A stretch of DNA of 64,000 bases from assembly GCA_002928535.1 (NCBI GenBank), contig PERG01000003.1, positions 1-64,000 on the forward strand, read 5' to 3'. The notes beneath the pieces are model-generated. The model saw only the letters and a list, made by a program, of their open reading frames with translations. It made no database searches and had not been told where the DNA came from. The DNA comes from Methylotenera sp. (GTDB taxonomy: Bacteria; Pseudomonadota; Gammaproteobacteria; Burkholderiales; Methylophilaceae). The translations under genes were made by a program, and so were the position numbers. Shown here one piece after another: positions 1 to 8,402 of this stretch. How positions within the stretch are numbered: position 1 is the first letter of the stretch; every line of letters begins with the position of its first letter.

Positions 1-66
1 AATCGAAGTACCACGAAACACAGTTCCATCTGCAAGTACTAGTATGGCGGGCAGGTTTTGTGGCAC
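1..66 (-). CDS. carA: Carbamoyl-phosphate synthase small subunit, N-terminal fragment
   Basis: Only the first 22 codons lie in the window; the gene continues past position 1. The reverse strand reads from a GTG start into a peptide with LPAILVLADGTVFRGTSI, which matches the conserved N-terminus of CarA (hydrophobic strand, then DGT.F.G). An AAGGAG ribosome-binding site sits about 8 bases upstream of the GTG, which supports this start. CarA is the glutaminase subunit that supplies ammonia to CarB for carbamoyl phosphate, used in arginine and pyrimidine synthesis. carA downstream of dapB is a common proteobacterial order. Too short for the ORF track. Confidence 0.8.
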   Translation of the reverse strand, partial: MPQNLPAILVLADGTVFRGTSI

Positions 67-151
67 AGTAACTCCTTGTTTTGCAAAGTTTAAAGCTTTG
101 CAGCGTAAAAATAATTGTCTTTGTCCATCATGAGCAGATGGCAGATATGCA

Positions 152-181
152 AAACGGGAGGAGCGAATACTCTTCCCGTTT
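152..181 (-). terminator. Hairpin terminator between yjdF and carA
   Basis: A 12-base stem (152-163 with 170-181, AAACGGGA type) with one mismatch or wobble encloses a 6-base loop. Read on the minus strand it ends in GTTTTGC, a short U-tract. It lies after the yjdF stop and before carA, so it probably ends the bamE-side transcript. The U-tract is short, so termination may be partial. Confidence 0.5.
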
Positions 182-218
182 CAGAATTAACGAATTATAG
201 CGAAAAAAATGCCACTAA

Positions 219-851
219 TCAACGTCGCACTTGCATCTCACTCATTTGTTTATCGTGTAATTTACTTAATAATACTTGCGCCGTAAGTGCCCCAAGTAGG
301 GCCAAAAACATATCCCATTGGGTATCCCAAACATCACCTTGTGTGCCTAAAAATGCCTCAGCATCAGTCCCGGAAGCAATAGCTACCCACCACTCGATAA
401 ATTCATAACAGACACTAATACTCAAGCAAATACAGCTCACAATGAAAAATAGCCAGCGTCCTTGTTTTAATGGCGACTGCTTAAGCAATATCTCACGGGT
501 AATGATGGCAGGTACAAAACCTTGGGCTAAGTGTCCCACACGGTCATAATAATTACGCGACAAATCAAATGCATCACGTAACCAGTTAAAAGCCGGCACT
601 TCTGCATAAGTGTAATGTCCGCCCACCATCAAGATGATGGCATGTACCAAAATCAGGTTGTAGGCTAAATGTGTGAATTGAAAACGGGGATAAGTGAAGA
701 CTAAGAGCGGTAATGCGATCAATACGGGCAAGACTTCCAGCCACCAAGTAAAGCGATCAAGCGGGGATATAGCAGACCAGGCAAATACCAGCGAGAGAAT
801 GGCTAGTAGAATTAAGAAAAAGTAACTTTGGCTATAACGCTGGTTCTGCAT
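219..851 (-). CDS. yjdF: YjdF-like inner membrane protein (DUF2238)
   Basis: A 210-residue polytopic membrane protein with about six hydrophobic segments. It looks like the DUF2238/YjdF family: the central segment LSRNYYDRVGHLAQGFVPA and the later YEFIEWW and GDVWDTQWDM motifs are typical. Those conserved Asp, His, Glu and Trp residues lie at membrane edges. The biochemical function of the family is not established. It follows dapB by 21 bases on the same strand and is probably co-transcribed with it. The ATG at 851 gives the usual family length. Confidence 0.75.
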   Translation of the reverse strand: MQNQRYSQSYFFLILLAILSLVFAWSAISPLDRFTWWLEVLPVLIALPLLVFTYPRFQFTHLAYNLILVHAIILMVGGHYTYAEVPAFNWLRDAFDLSRNYYDRVGHLAQGFVPAIITREILLKQSPLKQGRWLFFIVSCICLSISVCYEFIEWWVAIASGTDAEAFLGTQGDVWDTQWDMFLALLGALTAQVLLSKLHDKQMSEMQVRR

Positions 852-872
852 CCTATTTGTTACTGGATTACT

Positions 873-1682
873 TTAGCGCAGACCCAGCACGTCTTGCATG
901 TCATACATGCCATGCTGCTTGTCACGCAAGAATTTGGCGGCACGCAATGCACCCAAGGCAAATGTAGCGCGGCTGCTGGCTTTATGGGTTAACTCGACAC
1001 GCTCACCAACGCCCGCTAGCACCACAGTGTGATCACCGACTACATCTCCGCCACGCATGGTTGCAAAGCCAATCTTTCCCGCCTCACGTTCGCCAGTTAC
1101 ACCCTCCCGCGCATAGATGGCACAATCATCCAAACGCTGCCCCAATCCTTTAGCTGCAGCCTCGCCCAACCGTAACGCTGTACCGGAGGGTGCGTCTACT
1201 TTATGGCGATGATGCATCTCAACAACCTCTATATCATACCCATCACTTAATACTTTAGCGGCCTGCTCAACCAGGTTGATCAGCAATGTCACGCCCACAC
1301 TCATATTCGGCGCAAATACGATACTGATATGTTGCGCTGCCAATTCAATTAACCGTTTTTGTTCGGAAGTAAAACCAGTCGTCCCGATGATCATTTTTAC
1401 ATTGGCTTTTTTGCAAGCCTCGAGATAAACCATGCTCGCTTCCGGGCGCGTGAAATCTACCAGCACATCAGCACCTTGCAAGGCCTGCGCAAGGTCATCG
1501 GTTACTTTAACGTTAGAGACTTTACCGAGAAACTCGCCGGCATCGCGCCCTAACTGGGGGTTGTTGGCGCGATCCATAGCGCCATGCAATACCAAATCAG
1601 CATCTGCAAACACGCTTTCTAGCAAGGCATGCCCCATGCGACCTGAACAACCTGCAATAACGACTTTTAATGGATTAGCCAT
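873..1682 (-). CDS. dapB: 4-hydroxy-tetrahydrodipicolinate reductase
   Basis: Cytoplasmic NAD(P)H-dependent enzyme of the diaminopimelate/lysine pathway; it reduces the product of DapA to tetrahydrodipicolinate. At 269 residues it has normal DapB length. Visible motifs are the dinucleotide-binding loop GCSGRMG (residues 11-17), GTTGF (100-104) and the substrate signature [14 protein letters not shown] (157-170), with the catalytic His and Lys. The ATG at 1682 is preceded by a weak AGGT. It lies 69 bases after bamE and 21 bases before yjdF on the same strand. Confidence 0.95.
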   Translation of the reverse strand: MANPLKVVIAGCSGRMGHALLESVFADADLVLHGAMDRANNPQLGRDAGEFLGKVSNVKVTDDLAQALQGADVLVDFTRPEASMVYLEACKKANVKMIIGTTGFTSEQKRLIELAAQHISIVFAPNMSVGVTLLINLVEQAAKVLSDGYDIEVVEMHHRHKVDAPSGTALRLGEAAAKGLGQRLDDCAIYAREGVTGEREAGKIGFATMRGGDVVGDHTVVLAGVGERVELTHKASSRATFALGALRAAKFLRDKQHGMYDMQDVLGLR

Positions 1683-1751
1683 AAATAGAATTACCTAAAA
1701 CTGAACAGTATAAATTGTTAACTGGCATGAAGTTTAGAAGCTGAAAATCGA

Positions 1752-2765
1752 TTAAAACCCAATTTTTTCTAACATCCTCTCAAAGAAGTCCGGGTCACTT
1801 TCAGGCGGCAATTCTTTGGGTGCTGGTGGTGTTTTATTATCGGAACGTGCAGGCGCTGCTGAGGCTGGCTGAACATCTGCTGCTGGCTTAACTTCACTTG
1901 GAGAGGCTACAGCGGGCTGCGGCGCATTGTTCATTTCCAGGTTACGGTCGAACTGCATCCCAGATGGAGGCTCATATGGCGCTTCTGACGCAGCTGGCGT
2001 TTCGCTGGCAGGTTCTGGTTGCGATGTTTGTGCCGGGCTTTGGCTAGAGGACGGCTCTACTGGAGTCGGCTCCGCTTGGGCTGGGGCTGGCTCAGCCATA
2101 GGTTGTGATGGCGATGCCGGCACTTCCATAGGTACCGTTAATATAGATTTAGGCTCTTCTGCCGGAGGCGCTTGTTCTGTCGCGCTGGAAGGCGCATCAG
2201 GCTGGGTGGGCGCCGACTCTGGCGCCTGGGGTGCCGTTGCTGGCGTAGTGTCAATTTGCGATGGCACTTGATTTGCCTTATCTGCTGGTGGCACTACCAC
2301 CGGAGGAACGTCGTCTTTCTTCCAGAATTTAAGCTTATCCATAAGACCTTTGTCTTTGGATTTATCTACAGGCTGAACGGTACGCGTACCCGTATTGCCC
2401 GATTCGGATTCTTTAGGACCTGAACCTGCGGGAATAACATCCCCACGTACGGATTTCAATAACTCATTCTCAAAATCAAGAATGACACGGCGCTGCTCAA
2501 CAATTTTGCCTTTTTCACGCAACTGATACACATAATCCCAGCGATTGCCATGAAAGCTATCTTGAATCAAGGGCGTACCCATGATGAATCGTACTTGTGA
2601 TTTGGTCATGCCGGGGCGTAACTGCAGCAGCATTTTTGACGTGACGACATTACCCTGTTGTACATCTAATTTATAGGGTTTTACTGTGGGCAAGGCGGTA
2701 CCACAAGCAGTGCACAAAAGAACGAGTGAAACGAGAAGATACCGTAAACTGAAAATATAACGCAT
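1752..2765 (-). CDS. bamE: Outer-membrane assembly lipoprotein BamE with long disordered tail
   Basis: The N-terminus is a lipoprotein signal ending LLCTAC, with Cys about residue 21. It is followed by a BamE/SmpA domain (to about residue 110) with LRPGMTKSQVRFIMGTP and the RWDYVYQ strand. BamE is part of the BAM complex that inserts beta-barrel proteins in the outer membrane. The protein is 337 residues long, roughly twice or more the usual BamE size. The extra 220 residues are Pro/Ala/Glu/Ser-rich low complexity with a short lysine-rich stretch (DKLKFWKKDD) and an acidic-aromatic end (DPDFFERMLEKIGF). It is divergent from fur, as in other betaproteobacteria. Confidence 0.88.
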   Translation of the reverse strand: MRYIFSLRYLLVSLVLLCTACGTALPTVKPYKLDVQQGNVVTSKMLLQLRPGMTKSQVRFIMGTPLIQDSFHGNRWDYVYQLREKGKIVEQRRVILDFENELLKSVRGDVIPAGSGPKESESGNTGTRTVQPVDKSKDKGLMDKLKFWKKDDVPPVVVPPADKANQVPSQIDTTPATAPQAPESAPTQPDAPSSATEQAPPAEEPKSILTVPMEVPASPSQPMAEPAPAQAEPTPVEPSSSQSPAQTSQPEPASETPAASEAPYEPPSGMQFDRNLEMNNAPQPAVASPSEVKPAADVQPASAAPARSDNKTPPAPKELPPESDPDFFERMLEKIGF

Positions 2766-2852
2766 ATCATGACTTTAGTTGGAATTGGCGTTAATATACC
2801 ACGTAGACAGCCAACCCAAAACACTGTCACTGTTAATTGTGAGCGAACTACT

Positions 2853-3275
2853 ATGCATGATCAAAAAGATTTAAAGAACGCCGGCCTCAAAGCCACCCTA
2901 CCAAGGTTGAAAGTATTAAGCCTGTTTGAAAACAGCAAAGATCGACACTTGTCGGCTGAAGACATCTATAAAGTCATGATTAACTCGGGCGAAGATGTCG
3001 GGCTGGCTACGGTGTACCGCGTGCTGACGCAATTTGAACAAGCTGGCTTGTTAATACGCCACCATTTTGAAAGTGGTAAAGCGGTATTTGAATTGAACGG
3101 CGGCGGACACCACGACCACATTGTCTGTGTTAAATGCGGTCGTGTAGAAGAGTTTTATGACGAAGAGATCGAGAAACGCCAGAAAAATGCGGCTGAATCG
3201 CTAGGCTTTAAAATGCAAGATCATTCACTAACGATTTATGGTATTTGCAGCAAACAACCTTGCACTAAAAATTAA
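2853..3275 (+). CDS. fur: Ferric uptake regulator Fur
   Basis: Iron-responsive transcriptional repressor. The ORF opens at 2769, but its first 28 residues do not look like Fur, whereas the ATG at 2853 gives a normal 140-residue protein. The N-terminal winged helix includes LSAEDIYKVM and VGLATVYRVLTQFEQAGL. The dimerisation and metal domain has HHDHIVCVKC (residues 86-95) and a second Cys pair (ICSKQPC, 131-137), both typical of zinc-containing Fur. No strong Shine-Dalgarno is visible. It is divergent from bamE, and the shared spacer of about 87 bases must carry both promoters; I see no clear Fur box there. Confidence 0.93.
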   Translation: MHDQKDLKNAGLKATLPRLKVLSLFENSKDRHLSAEDIYKVMINSGEDVGLATVYRVLTQFEQAGLLIRHHFESGKAVFELNGGGHHDHIVCVKCGRVEEFYDEEIEKRQKNAAESLGFKMQDHSLTIYGICSKQPCTKN

Positions 3276-3281
3276 GCCAAT

Positions 3282-3305
3282 ACTTAATGTTTTCTCGTAT
3301 TAAGT
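3282..3305. terminator. Possible AT-rich hairpin between fur and recN
   Basis: An inverted repeat ACTTAAT...ATTAAGT (7-base stem, 10-base loop with TTTTCT) lies between the converging stop codons of fur and recN. The stem has little G+C, so it would be weak. It could act in both directions. Confidence 0.3.
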
Positions 3306-3317
3306 CATCAATCTAAT

Positions 3318-4982
3318 TCAATAGGCCAACATTTCCCGTGCATGTTGACGGGTGATTTCGGTCATCTCCAGGCCGCCCAGCATACGGGCCACTTCATCTA
3401 CACGTGCGCTTTCATTTAGCACTTCTATCGTACTTAAAGTTTGCTGATTTACCTGCGATTTACTGACGCGCAGATGATGCCTGCCTTGGGCTGCGACCTG
3501 CGGCAAGTGGGTAATGACGAGGACTTGCCGCTGTTTGGCTCCATCTTCACCAAGTTGTTTAAGTAACTGCCCCACCACCTCAGCAACCCCACCACCAATA
3601 CCCACATCAACCTCATCGAAAATCATTGTAGGAATATTTTCTTTTTGCGCAGTTACCACCCGAATCGCCAAACTGATACGGGATAACTCGCCACCGGAAG
3701 CGACTTTGCTTAATGGTCGCGCAGTGACACCTGCGTGTCCTGCCACCAAGAAGTCCACCTGCTCCAAGCCATTAACACTCGGTGCCTGCGGGGTTAACGC
3801 CACTTCAAACTTACCCCCGGCTAAAGACAAACGTTGCATTTCCGTACTGATTTTGTCACCAAGTTTTATAGCAGCAGTTTTACGTGCCGCACTTAATCGC
3901 TCTGCTGACTGCATATAATCTGCTAATGCTACTGCTTCTTGCTGGGCAAGAGCGCCATCATCTGCAAACAGCTCCAACTCTTGCATGCGCACTTGCGATT
4001 GGGTTAATAAAGCTGTTAAACCTTCAGGCTGTATGCGGTATTTACGCGCTGTGGTGTGAAGTGTTTGAATCTTGTTATCAAGCTCAGCTAAACGAGCCGG
4101 GTCCAGCTCAGTACGTTGCAGATAACGATTGAGAAAACGGTCTACTTCCTCTAACTGAATAATGGCAGAATCCAGCGTCTCAGCCGCTTCATTTAAACTA
4201 GTATCGAACTCGGCAAGGCCCTGTAACTTGTGCTGGATTTGGGTAAGCATCTGTAATGCAGATACTTCATTTTCACTGAGCAATTCTCGGCAAGTTTCTC
4301 CACCACTTAGTAAACTGGCGCCATTAGAAAGCTTATGATGCTCCTGCTGGAGTTCTTCCCATTCCTCAGGCGTGATGGCCAATTGGGATAATTCACGGAT
4401 TTGGTCACGCACTTCTGCCAACTCATCTGCGTACAAGCCAGCATTTCTTTCGGCTTCCACACGTTGCAAATGTAAGCGATGCCAAACTTTGTAATAGGTG
4501 GCCACCTCGGCCGCTAAGGTTGAAACACCACCAAAATCATCTAAAACGTTTCTTTGTGTAGCGGATTTTAGCAAAGAATGATGGGCATTCTGGCTATAAA
4601 TATCGACCAGGTATTCACCCAGCTCTTTTAATTGCGCAACCGTAACGGTAGAACCGTTAATAAAAGCACGTGAGCGCCCATCCGAATACATCACCCGGCG
4701 CAATACCAACTCTAAAGCATCATGCTCTATTTCAGCTTCATCCAGCCAGTTTTGGGCTTCCATGTTTTGTTGGATATTGAAAATTGCACTGATTTCAGCT
4801 TTCTCAGACCCGGCCCGAGTTACGCCGCCTTCGCCTCTCGCCCCAAGCGCCAGCGATAATGCATCAATGAGGATGGATTTACCCGCACCGGTTTCGCCGG
4901 TTAATACGGTAAACCCTGTAGAAAAATCCAGGTCAAGCTGGCTAACAATGACAAAATCACGGATAGATAAATTCTGCAGCAT
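3318..4982 (-). CDS. recN: DNA repair protein RecN
   Basis: SMC-like ATPase that helps repair double-strand breaks. It has 554 residues, normal length. Walker A is GETGAGKS (residues 29-36) in the N-terminal lobe. A long coiled-coil middle (about 150-370) is rich in Glu, Leu and Gln. The C-terminal lobe has the ABC signature SGGELSRISLA and Walker B TMIFDEVDVGIGG. It starts 3 bases after the nadK stop, so the two are one transcript, an arrangement common in betaproteobacteria. In E. coli recN is under LexA; I see no obvious SOS box before nadK. Confidence 0.95.
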   Translation of the reverse strand: MLQNLSIRDFVIVSQLDLDFSTGFTVLTGETGAGKSILIDALSLALGARGEGGVTRAGSEKAEISAIFNIQQNMEAQNWLDEAEIEHDALELVLRRVMYSDGRSRAFINGSTVTVAQLKELGEYLVDIYSQNAHHSLLKSATQRNVLDDFGGVSTLAAEVATYYKVWHRLHLQRVEAERNAGLYADELAEVRDQIRELSQLAITPEEWEELQQEHHKLSNGASLLSGGETCRELLSENEVSALQMLTQIQHKLQGLAEFDTSLNEAAETLDSAIIQLEEVDRFLNRYLQRTELDPARLAELDNKIQTLHTTARKYRIQPEGLTALLTQSQVRMQELELFADDGALAQQEAVALADYMQSAERLSAARKTAAIKLGDKISTEMQRLSLAGGKFEVALTPQAPSVNGLEQVDFLVAGHAGVTARPLSKVASGGELSRISLAIRVVTAQKENIPTMIFDEVDVGIGGGVAEVVGQLLKQLGEDGAKQRQVLVITHLPQVAAQGRHHLRVSKSQVNQQTLSTIEVLNESARVDEVARMLGGLEMTEITRQHAREMLAY

Positions 4983-4985
4983 GCA

Positions 4986-5855
4986 TTAACCCCAGTTAAG
5001 CTTAATGCGCAACATATCAAAATAACAATATTCACTCGGATGCAGCAAGGAGATAGTTCTTTCAGCACGCTGGACCAACACCCTATCACCACAAGTCAAT
5101 GCCACTTGTTGCTGGCCGTCAAAACTGAGTTGCGCTTCATCAAACTGCACCATCAGCAACTCGATTTTACTGGCGCTCGGTACCGCAATAGGACGGTTAC
5201 TCAGTGTGTGTGGGCAGATTGGCACCAATGAAATTGCTTCTAATTTAGGATGTAAGATAGGACCACCAGAGGATAATGCGTAGGCCGTAGTACCGGTAGG
5301 TGTACTTAAGATCAGGCCATCCGCGCGCTGACGATATACGAACTGGTCGTCGATTTTGACTTCAAGCTCAATCAGACGCAAATCGCTTTTAACTACTACA
5401 TCGTTCAATGCACAGCCGGAATATAATACTTCGCCATTCCTGATGACTTGCGCTGTCAATAACATACGCGGCTCAATAGCGTATTCCCCAGCTAGAATGC
5501 GGTCAATTGCCAGTAACATATCTTCAGTACGTAAATCTGTTAAAAAACCAAAACGTCCGCGATTAATCCCAACCAGCGGCACATCTGCTTCCAGCAGACT
5601 TCGCGCAACACTCAGCATGGTGCCATCACCGCCCATGACGATGGCCAAGTCGACTTTTTCACCAATTTGTTCAAGGTCTATACTGGAAAAATCATCTAGC
5701 TTGGCATGCTGTGCAGTATTGGTCTCTACATATACTTGCAAACCCTGCTGTTGAAGGTGTTGCGCTAAAGCGATTAACTCTGCACGCATTTGCAGCAGCG
5801 CGCTTGGATTCATGTATTTGCCAATAATGGCAATCGTCTTAAAAGAAATTTGCAT
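4986..5855 (-). CDS. nadK: NAD kinase
   Basis: Phosphorylates NAD to NADP in the cytoplasm. The 289-residue length fits the family. GGDGT (residues 75-79) is the catalytic/ATP motif, GRFGFLTDL follows, then ALNDVVV (the NE/D motif, here Asn-Asp) and STPTGTTAYALSSGGPIL, the glycine-rich NAD-binding signature. It is the first gene of a nadK-recN pair and divergent from hrcA. Confidence 0.95.
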   Translation of the reverse strand: MQISFKTIAIIGKYMNPSALLQMRAELIALAQHLQQQGLQVYVETNTAQHAKLDDFSSIDLEQIGEKVDLAIVMGGDGTMLSVARSLLEADVPLVGINRGRFGFLTDLRTEDMLLAIDRILAGEYAIEPRMLLTAQVIRNGEVLYSGCALNDVVVKSDLRLIELEVKIDDQFVYRQRADGLILSTPTGTTAYALSSGGPILHPKLEAISLVPICPHTLSNRPIAVPSASKIELLMVQFDEAQLSFDGQQQVALTCGDRVLVQRAERTISLLHPSEYCYFDMLRIKLNWG

Positions 5856-6116
5856 GTCGAAATTAAATCACAGTTGCAGACCGCCCGCAAAACAATCTCA
5901 CTCTAAGTTGGCAAATGATCCCTGCAGATGACTTTAAAAATTACAATTCATCCATATTTACTTTTAGGGGAATGTTTATTTGGTATTCATAACCACCATT
6001 TAAACTACTAGATCAGGACGAATTCGGGCAAAATGCTAACTGTAAACAAACTATGCATCATTGACGTTAAGTATGTGGATTAAAATGCTTTTTTAGGCAG
6101 ATATCGGGATTAAGCA
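5856..6116. other. Divergent nadK/hrcA spacer
   Basis: This 261-base AT-rich intergenic region must hold the promoters of nadK-recN (minus) and hrcA-hemH (plus). I find no CIRCE palindrome, no convincing sigma32 promoter and no terminator hairpin in it. A TGCTAA half-site near 6033 has no partner at CIRCE spacing. Confidence 0.5.
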
Positions 6117-7133
6117 TTGGATAAACGGGCACAAATCTTACTAAAAACCTTGGTTGAACATTACATCAGTGATGGACAGCCTGTCGGTTCGCGCACTTTA
6201 CTGCAGCGTTCAGGATTAGATGTAAGCGCCGCAACTATCCGTAATGTGATGAGCGATTTGGAACAGATGGGATTTATTAGTAGTCCACACACTTCTGCAG
6301 GCCGCATCCCCACGCAAAAAGGATACCGCTTATTTGTGGATTCGCTTTTAACCGTACAACCGCTGGAATCAAAAGCCGTAGCGCAATTAAGAAATGGGCT
6401 TAAATCCCCGGATCCTGTCGAGCTTATTTCCAGTGCGGCAGATATGCTATCGCAATTGACACAGTTTGCCGGCCTGGTTTTAACACCTAAACGCAAACGC
6501 ATCGCTTTCAAGCATTTGGAATTCCTGCCCTTATCGGATAAGAAAATATTGGTCATTATCGTCACTAACGATGGTAACGTGCAGAACCGCATTATTATTG
6601 CCGATAAACCCTATTCTGCAAGTGAGCTAGTACAAGCCAGCAATTACTTTAATACCAATTTTTCTGGCCAGACCTTTGAAGAAGTGCGGCAAAAGCTGCA
6701 TCTCGAGTTGCAACAAATGCAAAGCGATATGAATCACCTCATGTCCGCAGCACTTGACGCGAGTCACAAAGCCGTTGAAAACGATAAAGATGGCGTCGTG
6801 ATTGCAGGTGAACGTAACCTGCTACAAGTCAATGAACTCTCAACCAATGTCACTAGCTTGCGCAAGCTATTTGACATCTTTGAACGCAGAACTTCATTGA
6901 TGCAATTGTTGGATAATAGCCAGCGCGCCGAAGGCATACAAATCTTCATTGGCGGCGAAAGTGGTTACTTACCCTTGGATGAATGCAGCATGGTTACGGC
7001 GCCATATGAAGCCGATGGACAAGTAGTTGGCACTTTAGGCGTCATTGGTCCAACTCGCATGGCCTATGAACGCGTCATTCCTATTGTAGACGTGACGGCA
7101 AAGTTACTCTCAAACGCACTCTCAAACACCTAA
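6117..7133 (+). CDS. hrcA: Heat-inducible transcription repressor HrcA
   Basis: Repressor that binds CIRCE operators (TTAGCACTC-N9-GAGTGCTAA) and is kept active by GroEL. The 338-residue length is normal. The N-terminal winged helix shows RAQILLKTLVEHYISDGQPV, then SAATIRNVMSDLEQMGFI and SPHTSAGRIPTQKGYR. The C-terminal half is the GAF-like dimerisation region ending in IGPTRMAYERVIPIV. The start is TTG at 6117, where homologues begin; no ATG fits. Its likely targets in this window are the CIRCE upstream of rpoH and perhaps a degenerate one before dnaJ. hemH follows after 18 bases. Confidence 0.94.
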   Translation: MDKRAQILLKTLVEHYISDGQPVGSRTLLQRSGLDVSAATIRNVMSDLEQMGFISSPHTSAGRIPTQKGYRLFVDSLLTVQPLESKAVAQLRNGLKSPDPVELISSAADMLSQLTQFAGLVLTPKRKRIAFKHLEFLPLSDKKILVIIVTNDGNVQNRIIIADKPYSASELVQASNYFNTNFSGQTFEEVRQKLHLELQQMQSDMNHLMSAALDASHKAVENDKDGVVIAGERNLLQVNELSTNVTSLRKLFDIFERRTSLMQLLDNSQRAEGIQIFIGGESGYLPLDECSMVTAPYEADGQVVGTLGVIGPTRMAYERVIPIVDVTAKLLSNALSNT

Positions 7134-7151
7134 AAATTCTTAGAAAAATAC

Positions 7152-8258
7152 ATGGCCTATTACAACCCGGAACCACCCTTTCAGCACGGCGACCAAGCCA
7201 AAGTTGGCATTTTGCTCGTTAATCTGGGTACACCAGATGCGCCAACCGCAAAAGCACTGAGGCCTTACCTCAAACAATTTTTAATGGATAGACGCGTGGT
7301 TGAAATTCCACGTTTCATCTGGTGCTGGATTTTGTATGGCATCATCTTAGTGTTCCGCCCAAGTAAATCTGCAGAAAAATACGCACAGATCTGGAGCAAA
7401 GAAGGCGCGCCTTTATTGGTGCATGCGCAAAAACAAGCTTTATTATTGCGTGGTTTTTTAGGGCAGAAGATCAAGTCACCCTTTGTAGTAGAGTTAGGCA
7501 TGAGCTACGGCAATCCCAGTATGCAAGAAGCGATGGCAAAACTAAAGGCTCAGCACTGCAACAAGATATTGGTTTTCCCACTGTATCCGCAATATGCCGC
7601 CAGCAGCACGGCAGCGGCATTGGATGCCGTATGGAAAATATTATTAAGAATGCGTAACGTGCCAGCGATCCGCACCATCCGAAACTATCATGACCACCCT
7701 GCCTATATTACCGCCTTAGCCGCAAGTGTACGCCAGCATTGGCAAGTGAATGGCAACCCCAGCAAGTTGGTCATGAGCTTTCATGGCGTGCCGAAATTCC
7801 ATCTGCTCAAAGGTGACCCTTACCATTGCGAGTGTCATAAAACGGCGCGCTTATTGGCAGAAGCCCTTGAGCTAAATAAAGACGAATATACCGTTGCCTT
7901 TCAATCGCGCTTTGGTAAGCAAGAGTGGTTGCAACCTTATTTAGCGAACGTACTAACCGCGTTAGGCAAAGCCAAAACCAAACGTATCGATGTGATTTGC
8001 CCGGGCTTTAGCAGTGACTGCCTGGAAACGCTGGAAGAAATTGCCATCGAAGGTAAGGTCATATTTACCGAAGCGGGTGGTGGCGTATATCACTACATTC
8101 CAGCGCTGAATGAAAATGAAGCCTGGATCCATGCCATGACCACGATTGCAATGGAAAATCTGCAGGGCTGGGTGTCCACTGACTGGGATATTGCACTGGC
8201 AAAAAACACCGCGGAAATGACGAAATTACGGGCGCAGGCTATGGGCGCCAAACAATAA
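7152..8258 (+). CDS. hemH: Ferrochelatase
   Basis: Inserts Fe(II) into protoporphyrin IX, the last step of protoheme synthesis; peripheral to the inner membrane. At 368 residues it is normal for the proteobacterial form. Motifs are GILLVNLGTPDAP near the N-terminus, FPLYPQYAASSTAA, SFHGVP with the catalytic His, a Cys-containing DPYHCECHKTA, FQSRFGKQEWLQPY and CPGFSSDCLETLEEI. It lies 18 bases after hrcA, probably one transcript. In related genomes the next genes are usually grpE-dnaK-dnaJ; here an envelope island begins instead. Confidence 0.95.
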   Translation: MAYYNPEPPFQHGDQAKVGILLVNLGTPDAPTAKALRPYLKQFLMDRRVVEIPRFIWCWILYGIILVFRPSKSAEKYAQIWSKEGAPLLVHAQKQALLLRGFLGQKIKSPFVVELGMSYGNPSMQEAMAKLKAQHCNKILVFPLYPQYAASSTAAALDAVWKILLRMRNVPAIRTIRNYHDHPAYITALAASVRQHWQVNGNPSKLVMSFHGVPKFHLLKGDPYHCECHKTARLLAEALELNKDEYTVAFQSRFGKQEWLQPYLANVLTALGKAKTKRIDVICPGFSSDCLETLEEIAIEGKVIFTEAGGGVYHYIPALNENEAWIHAMTTIAMENLQGWVSTDWDIALAKNTAEMTKLRAQAMGAKQ

Positions 8259-8293
8259 GCGTTATACTTTTAAATTACAAAATTCTTGCTATG

Positions 8294-8402
8294 AAGTGCA
8301 AGGAGCCGCGGAACGAATGACCCAAGAAATTATGAAAAATAAAATGCATCGGCAAGGAATAAGTGAGCACACGACACAGCGATGCGCTCACGGAATGGAT
8401 TT
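8294..8402 (+). repeat. Family A element, copy 1 (leader of hldD)
   Basis: This stretch matches the spacer before the ferredoxin gene (copy 2). Shared blocks are GCAAGGAGCCGCGGAACGAA at the left and GTGAGCACACGAC...GCGAT..G.TCAC at the right. The right block can fold: GTGAGC (8363-8368) pairs with GCTCAC (8386-8391). The element ends about 11 bases before the hldD ATG, as copy 2 does before its gene. It could be a short mobile repeat or a conserved structured leader; two copies cannot decide. Confidence 0.65.

Noticed and set aside
1927-2271. 114-aa Gly/Ser/Ala-rich plus-strand ORF
   Set aside because: It is the antisense frame of the low-complexity BamE tail; composition follows from the Pro/Ala codons opposite, and there is no domain or ribosome-binding site.
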